A stretch of DNA of 64,000 bases, from NCBI GenBank assembly GCA_964615095.1, contig CAZTPX010000024.1, forward strand, positions 24,901 to 88,900, written 5' to 3'. A program made the position numbers and the translations under genes. The notes under the pieces were generated by a model. That model did not search any database. It was not told the origin of the DNA and saw only the letters and a list, made by a program, of their open reading frames with translations. This DNA is from JANXQG01 sp964615095 (GTDB taxonomy: Bacteria > Planctomycetota > Planctomycetia > Pirellulales > Thermoguttaceae). Positions 59,101 through 64,000 of the stretch are shown piece by piece (the first letter of the stretch is position 1; each line of letters opens with the position of its first letter).

Positions 59101-61461
59101 ATGACACCACGCACCGCCCACTTGCGGCAAGAGAGCCTCGACGCCCGCCCCTCGCTGACTGCCGAACGGGCCGATCTGCTCACCGATTTCTACCTGGCCA
59201 ACGAAGGCAAGCACTCCGTGCCGGTCATGCGCGCCCGCTCGTTCCATTACCTCTGCCAGCACAAGACGATCTACCTGGGCGACGAAGAACTGATCGTGGG
59301 CGAACGCGGCCCGCGGCCCAAGCACGTGCCGACCTATCCGGAGCTGACCTGCCACAGCCTGGAAGACCTCCGCATCCTCAATTCCCGGTCCAAGACCAGT
59401 TACGCCGTATCGGAGGAGTGCCGCACGACGTACGAGGAGAAGATCATTCCCTACTGGCGCGGCCGCAGTATGCGCGACAAGCTCTTTGCCGCCCTGGCGA
59501 CAGAGTGGAAAGAGGCCTACGACGCCGGGCTGTTCACCGAGTTCATGGAGCAGCGAGCGCCGGGCCATACCGTGCTGGACGACAAGATCTATCGCAAGGG
59601 CCTGCTGGACTTCAAGCGGGAAATCGCCGCCGCGATCGCCGCCCTGGACTTCCTGGGCGACCCGCAGGCCTTTGCCCGCCGGGAACAATTATTGGCGATG
59701 GACATCTCCTGCGACGCCGTGATCCTTTTCGCCCAGCGGCACGCCGAGTTGGCCCGCCAGCGGGCGGCCGCCGCCGGCGATCCGGCCCGCAAGGCCGAAT
59801 TGGAGAAGATCGCCGCCGTGTGTACGCACGTGCCGGCCCATGCCCCGCGCGATTTTCACGAGGCCCTGCAGGCCTATTGGTTCTGCCACCTGGCGGTGAT
59901 CACGGAACTCAACGGCTGGGACTCCTTCTGCCCCGGCCACCTCGATCAGCACCTGCTGCCCTTCTACCGGCAGGGCTTGGAGGCCGGCACGCTCACGCCC
60001 GAACAGGCCCGCGAGTTGCTGGAGGCATTCTTCATCAAGTTCAACAACCACCCCGCGCCGCCCAAAGTGGGCGTGACGGCCGAGGAGAGCGGCACTTACA
60101 CCGACTTCGCCAACATCAATATCGGCGGCCTGCTGGCCGATGGCTCCGACGGTTCCAACGAACTGTCGCACCTCTTGCTGGAGATCATCGACGAGATGCA
60201 CCTGCTGCAGCCCAGCAGCAACCTGCAGCTCTCGCGGAAGACGCCCGAGGCATTGTTGAAGCATGCCCTGCGCGTGATCCGCAAGGGCTACGGGTTCCCC
60301 TCGATCTTCAATACCGACAGTGTCGTGCAGGAACAGATTCGCCAGGGCAAGACGCTGGAAGACGCCCGCGCCGGCGGCTGCAGCGGCTGCGTGGAAACGG
60401 GGGCTTTCGGCAAGGAGGCCTTCATCCTCACCGGCTACTTCAATCTCGTGAAAGTCCTGGAACTGACACTGCACAACGGCGTCGATCCGCGCACGGGACA
60501 ACTCCTGGGGCTGCGGACGGGCGAACCCGGCGAGTTGGCCGCGTTCGACGACCTGTTCGCCGCCTTCCGCCGGCAGTTGCACCATTTCATCGAGATCAAG
60601 ATGCGGGGTAACCTGCTCATCGAGCAGATGTACGCCGCCCTCATGCCGGCCCCTTTCCTCTCGGTGATCACCGACGACTGCATCCGCCAGGGCAAGGACT
60701 ACAACGCCGGCGGCGCCCGCTACAACAATAGCTACATTCAATTCGTGGGCATCGGCAGCCTGACCGACAGCCTGGCCGCGGTCAAGCAACTGGTTTTCGA
60801 CAGCGGCGAGATTTCGCTGGCTGCGCTGGTCGAGGCCTTGGACGGCAATTTTGCCGGCCACGAGCCGCTGCGCCAGCAGTTGCTGAACAAGACGCACAAG
60901 TACGGCAACGACGACGACTATGCTGACCGCATCATGGTGCGGGCCTTCAGTACACTGGTCGAGGAGCTCGACGGGCGGCCGAACGCCAAGGGCGGGCGGT
61001 TCCGCGTCGAGATGTTGCCGACCACCTGCCACGTCTATTTCGGCGCGATGACCGGGGCCATGCCCGATGGCCGCCGCGCCGGGCTGCCGCTATCCGAAGG
61101 CATCTCGCCCGTGCAGGGCGCCGATCGTCGCGGGCCCACGGCCGTGATCAAGTCGGCCGCGAAGATGGACCACCTCAAGACCGGCGGCACGCTCTTGAAC
61201 ATGAAGTTTTCGCCGGCCTTGCTGGCCGACGAGGCGAATCTCGACAAGGCCGCCCACCTGGTGCGGGGCTATTTCAAGATGGACGGCCATCACGTGCAGT
61301 TCAACATTGTCCGCGGCGAGACCCTGCGGCAGGCGCAGGCCGCGCCCGAGTCGCATCGCGACCTGATCGTCCGCGTGGCCGGCTACAGCGACTATTTCTG
61401 CGACCTCTCCCGCGAGTTACAGGAAGAGATCATCGCCCGTACTGAACACGCGGCCTTTTGA
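59101..61461 (+). CDS. Glycyl radical enzyme, probably trans-4-hydroxy-L-proline dehydratase-like
   Basis: 786 aa from the ATG at 59101 (GGAGG 8 nt upstream, inside the end of the activase gene). The thiyl-radical site is 'GGCSGCVETGAFGKEAF' with Cys430 and Glu432; the glycyl-radical loop 'VRVAGYSDYFCDL' has Gly761. 'ILTGYFNLVKVLEL' and 'GGARYNNSYIQFVGIGSL' split the barrel as in the HypD/diol-dehydratase branch, and the CVET context favours HypD over pyruvate formate-lyase and CutC. HypD dehydrates hydroxyproline to pyrroline-5-carboxylate, a product reduced by ProC. No proC is nearby and no microcompartment genes are seen, so the substrate is inferred, not shown. Oxygen-sensitive enzyme: the organism should meet anoxia. 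Confidence 0.9.
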   Translation: MTPRTAHLRQESLDARPSLTAERADLLTDFYLANEGKHSVPVMRARSFHYLCQHKTIYLGDEELIVGERGPRPKHVPTYPELTCHSLEDLRILNSRSKTSYAVSEECRTTYEEKIIPYWRGRSMRDKLFAALATEWKEAYDAGLFTEFMEQRAPGHTVLDDKIYRKGLLDFKREIAAAIAALDFLGDPQAFARREQLLAMDISCDAVILFAQRHAELARQRAAAAGDPARKAELEKIAAVCTHVPAHAPRDFHEALQAYWFCHLAVITELNGWDSFCPGHLDQHLLPFYRQGLEAGTLTPEQARELLEAFFIKFNNHPAPPKVGVTAEESGTYTDFANINIGGLLADGSDGSNELSHLLLEIIDEMHLLQPSSNLQLSRKTPEALLKHALRVIRKGYGFPSIFNTDSVVQEQIRQGKTLEDARAGGCSGCVETGAFGKEAFILTGYFNLVKVLELTLHNGVDPRTGQLLGLRTGEPGELAAFDDLFAAFRRQLHHFIEIKMRGNLLIEQMYAALMPAPFLSVITDDCIRQGKDYNAGGARYNNSYIQFVGIGSLTDSLAAVKQLVFDSGEISLAALVEALDGNFAGHEPLRQQLLNKTHKYGNDDDYADRIMVRAFSTLVEELDGRPNAKGGRFRVEMLPTTCHVYFGAMTGAMPDGRRAGLPLSEGISPVQGADRRGPTAVIKSAAKMDHLKTGGTLLNMKFSPALLADEANLDKAAHLVRGYFKMDGHHVQFNIVRGETLRQAQAAPESHRDLIVRVAGYSDYFCDLSRELQEEIIARTEHAAF

Positions 61462-61462
61462 G

Positions 61463-61487
61463 GGCCGCCGTCGCCGGCCTTCTTTCT
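61463..61487 (+). terminator. Candidate terminator after the glycyl radical enzyme
   Basis: The stem GGCCG/CGGCC with a 7-nt loop (61463-61479) is followed by TTCTTTCT, starting 2 nt after the stop codon. Short stem and interrupted T-run, so weak. Confidence 0.4.
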
Positions 61488-61594
61488 GCCTCCGTGTTTT
61501 CTGCTTGATCTCTTCACGTTTTCGACCGCAAGTGGCGACAAAACGTCCTGACACCTCATCACTTGTGACACCTTATCTCATCAAGCTCGGCAAT

Positions 61595-61999
61595 TCAACG
61601 CGACAGAAACTCAAGCAACTTTCTTCGCAGAACCTGTGGCTTCCTTGCTTGGCACTCCCAAACAACCAAAACATCCCACCCATCACGACGAAGTTTCCGC
61701 GTAACACGTCTATCCCGCCTCTTGTTTTCGAGTAACTTTGCAAGCCAGAACTGCCGATTGGTCGACGGTGTAGTGGTTCGTCGGCAACCATGACGATGCC
61801 AGAAGCAGCCGTGTACGAAGATAGCCTTTTTCACGGGGCGAAGAACGATGTCAGGGGTTCCGGGCAACTCGCAAGCGTGCAAGCGATAACGATACCCCAT
61901 GGAAAAAATCATTCGACGAACGGCAATCTCCGGCAGCGAGTCATTCCTAGGAACTGCCGCCATCATTCTACTACGAACGGCTTTTGAAACCCTATCCAA
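61595..61999 (-). CDS. vsr: Very short patch repair (Vsr) endonuclease
   Basis: 134 aa from a TTG start that matches the family opening ('MDRVSKAVRSRMMAAV'; no ATG is nearer the expected position). Motifs: 'NDSLPEIAVRRMIFSMGYRYRLH' split around the catalytic face, 'GTPDIVL' (metal-binding Asp), 'AIFVHGCFWHRHGC' (zinc and active-site His) and 'LLENKRRDRRVTRKLRRDGW'. Vsr nicks next to T:G mismatches that arise by deamination of 5-methylcytosine, so it normally accompanies a C5 methyltransferase. None is present within the window. Convergent with the glycyl-radical operon, 134 bp apart. Confidence 0.92.
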   Translation of the reverse strand: MDRVSKAVRSRMMAAVPRNDSLPEIAVRRMIFSMGYRYRLHACELPGTPDIVLRPVKKAIFVHGCFWHRHGCRRTTTPSTNRQFWLAKLLENKRRDRRVTRKLRRDGWDVLVVWECQARKPQVLRRKLLEFLSR

Positions 62000-62101
62000 C
62001 GTGGCAGATTTCCTTTGCTGGGAACCAAGTGATCATCGAGGTGCATTCCGGCGCAGCCATTCGGATTCGGTCAAGCCCACGCGACCGGCCTACCAACTCG
62101 G

Positions 62102-63060
62102 TCAGCGCTCCGTCGCTTGGACCTCGAACTGCACGTTGGCGGTGAGATACGGCAGCAACTTCCCGCTGGCGTTGTCGGTTGCCACGACGACGGTATAGGT
62201 CACCACGTCTTTCCTCACGGCGGCATTGAGGCGAATCTGCGCGACTTTGCCCTCGAAGGACTTGCCCGGAAAGGCATCGACGGTAAAGCGGACCGCCTGC
62301 TTCTCGTGGATCTTGCCGATGTCGGCCTCCTTGGCCGATACCCAGACTTGAGTTTCCTCAGGTCCTTGGCGAACAAGAACAGGCCGGAAGAAGTCGCGCC
62401 GGAGACCACCGTCTGGCCCACAGTGACGCGGCGATCGATGACGATCCCTTTGATCGGAGAGCGGATGCGCGTCAAATCGAGATTGATTTCCGCCTGCCAC
62501 AGCGCGACTTCGGCCTGCTTAATCACCGCCTCTTGGACGCCCACATCGGCCTTGGCCGCTTCCAAGGCCGCGAAGGTGGCGTCGTATTGGTTGCGCGCGA
62601 TGACGCCCTTCTTAAGCAACTGGTCGTCGCGTTTCAAATTGGCCTCCGCCAAGACCTGATTGGCCTTCGCCATCGCCAGGTTCGCCTTGGCACTGTTGAC
62701 GGCGGCCAGGTTCTGATCGACGGTCGCCTGGTACAAGGTCTGGTCGATTGTGGCCAGCACGGTCCCTTCCTCGACTTGCGAGCCGAAGTTGATCGACTTG
62801 CCGACGACGTGCGGGTCGGCGCCGAAACTCTTGACGATGCCATTTACCTGCGAGCCGACATCGACCACTTCCTCTGGTTCCACCGTTCCCAAGGCGTGTA
62901 CCGTCGCCGCCGTGTCAGCGCGGCCCACGGTACTCTCATGAAGCTTCGCGGGGCCCGCGCCCGCGGCCTTTGGCTCATCGGCCGCAGCGATGATCCGCGG
63001 GAGGCCAAACGCGGCCGCCATCGCCAGGGAAATACACCACCTGTTCCTGCTTGCACGCAT
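62102..63060 (-). pseudogene. HlyD/MacA-type membrane-fusion protein, frameshifted and truncated
   Basis: Starts at the ATG at 63060 (GGAG upstream) with a signal peptide ('CISLAMAAAFGLPRIIAAA'). The biotinyl-lipoyl and hairpin parts are intact ('GTVEPEEVVDVGSQVNGIVK', 'AKANLAMAKANQVLAEANLK', 'RIRSPIKGIVIDRRVTVGQT'). At 62350-62352 the frame is lost: up to 'LFLFAKDLRKL' it is in one frame, and 'QVWVSAKEADIGKIHE' continues in another, consistent with one missing base. The last part ends 'TANVQFEVQATER', short of the C-terminal domain. No RND or ABC permease follows on the minus strand. The adaptor of a lost efflux system, or a recent frameshift. Confidence 0.85.
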
Positions 63061-63672
63061 TGTTCTTTCTCCTGTCATGCGTCAGACATCTATTCTACAT
63101 GATCGCACGGGCAGCAAGAATCGGCCCGCGGCTGGCCACCGACAAAGTTTCGCAGGCACACCTCTTCCTTGGGATTGAAGGCAAGGCGAGAAGGACCGGC
63201 CGGTGGCACCACAGCCAAAAGAAAGGCCGCGAAGGTAAGCAACAGCAAGGGACGGCAGGTGTCCCAAGGGCCTTCGGGACCAGCGGGTCCCGCACTTCGC
63301 GGCCGAGGGTCCATTGTAAGCGGGTGGCGCATGACCACGGGACTACAATTCTCACATCAGTGTTTGGCACGCGCCGACACCTGTTTCGCGCGGTTTCGGA
63401 CAGGTGTCCAAACTGGTAAAGGATTTAGCCATGATTCAAAGCCGGGTAACGCTTTGGCGATGCGGTTCCCTACAGAGCTGTTACCCAACAGCCCAAGAAC
63501 TTAACCAGGCCCCCCTTGCGGTGTGAGCCGGCATTCGGGCCGGGCAACGCCCTGGGCTTGCAGGGCAAGTCCGCACGGCACGCAAATGGTGGCGAGATTT
63601 CTTGCGTATTATATGGGTAGAAAGCGCGCTGAAGAAGATTTAGGCCAAGCCTGAATACTCTGCGCGTGAATT

Positions 63673-63763
63673 TGTTCTTTGACAATTTAACCAGCCCCCA
63701 GCGTAGCGAACTGGGGGCCACATATTGTGCGCGGCGCCGACCTACCCAAGTCGGCGTCCGCGC
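63673..63763 (+). promoter_or_regulatory. TGTTCTTTGACAATTT motif followed by hairpin cluster
   Basis: The 16-mer (63673-63688) is identical to the minus-strand copy at 18504-18519. It is followed by a 7-bp stem CCCCCAG/CTGGGGG (63695-63717), then a long GC stem GCGCGGCGCCGAC / GTCGGCGTCCGCGC (63729-63763) and, at about 63793-63816, a GTGGGTC/GACCCAC stem. No ORF follows. It could be a promoter for a structured RNA, or the conserved border of a mobile palindrome cluster. Confidence 0.45.
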
Positions 63764-63950
63764 CGGCGGCTGCGCGGAAGCAGTGGCGCGTGGGTCTCGT
63801 GCCTCGACCCACCGTACGCCCGCGCAACGGTCGCGAACGCCCCCGCGAGCCTTGGCAGCAATTAATTATTTGTCTGACACTGCACTTAAATAGCTAAAGG
63901 AAAATAGTGTGTGCCCGACCCCTATATACTGTACGCATGACCATGTTACC

Positions 63951-64000
63951 AAAAAAGTGGCTAGGAAGTGGCTAGGTTGGCTACAAAAGTGGCTAGGAAA
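63951..64000. repeat. AAGTGGCTAGG short tandem repeats
   Basis: AAGTGGCTAGG recurs at least three times, with a diverged TTGGCTAC copy between, and runs to the window edge, so its length is unknown. Just upstream lies TATATACT (63932-63939), a -10-like box. Confidence 0.7.

Larger units (their letters stand above)
63061..64000. other. 940-bp gene-free end of window
   Basis: The best ORF is an 82-codon minus-strand frame (63338-63090) with a hydrophobic segment ('LLLLTFAAFLLAVVPPAG'), 29 nt upstream of the pseudogene. Its first third is palindromic GC repeat (GCGGGACCCGCTGGTCCCG on the coding strand), and I do not recognise it, so I do not call it a gene. The segment from 63673 has the 16-mer and hairpin cluster described separately. 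The final ~50 bp are short tandem repeats. Confidence 0.5.

Noticed and set aside
63090..63338. 82-codon minus-strand ORF with a hydrophobic segment
   Set aside because: A third of it is a palindromic GC repeat, and I recognise no family; kept as an unsupported candidate only.

Overview
The window is high-GC bacterial DNA that reads as a planctomycete (Planctomycetota, probably Pirellulales-like) chromosome or genome-bin contig. The evidence is a ten-gene MoxR/DUF58/BatA operon with NPCBM, LamG-like and PQQ-propeller proteins, an autotransporter-type beta-strand-repeat surface protein, a TPR/O-GlcNAc-transferase-like protein, Gfo/Idh and sugar-isomerase genes, and many small palindromic repeats that sit between and inside genes. 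The assignment is inference; no rRNA gene is present.

Layout. 1-4828 (-) is the 5' part of a giant beta-strand-repeat surface protein. 5.1-12.3 kb carries a GAF/SpoIIE-type phosphatase, a ThiF/MoeB enzyme, a toxin-antitoxin pair, a UvrA and a small conserved protein. 12.4-17.9 kb has murD, an M48 protease and the TPR/GT41 protein. 17.9-22 kb is a degenerate accessory island: an internally deleted type III restriction subunit, a two-domain HUH (RAYT-like) transposase between 70/71-bp tandem arrays, a 100-N assembly gap inside one array, and a truncated helicase-associated fragment. 22-31.4 kb has a DUF1360-like protein, treZ, an MBL hydrolase, trmL, an MgtE-like channel, tRNA-Leu(UAG), an aldo/keto reductase, a KAS III-like enzyme and a cupin protein. 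At 31.4-32.6 kb a wHTH-nuclease gene lies between 37-bp perfect inverted repeats and interrupts a run of sugar-metabolism genes that continues to 35.1 kb. 35.3-57.5 kb (-) is the ten-gene operon, with four ATGA stop/start overlaps. 58.1-61.5 kb is a glycyl-radical enzyme with its activase. 61.6-64 kb holds an orphan vsr, a frameshifted HlyD adaptor and a hairpin-rich gene-free end.

How it fits together. The big operon probably encodes an envelope-anchored MoxR AAA+/VWA machine with secreted carbohydrate-binding and propeller proteins. The 18-21.5 kb island looks like a former restriction/helicase defence locus overrun by a REP/RAYT-type element. The hairpins of its two array types differ by a compensatory base-pair change, which supports selection on the hairpin. 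Other palindromic repeats have entered at least four coding sequences in frame (uvrA, an NPCBM gene, the glycyl-radical activase and the end of the M48 gene).
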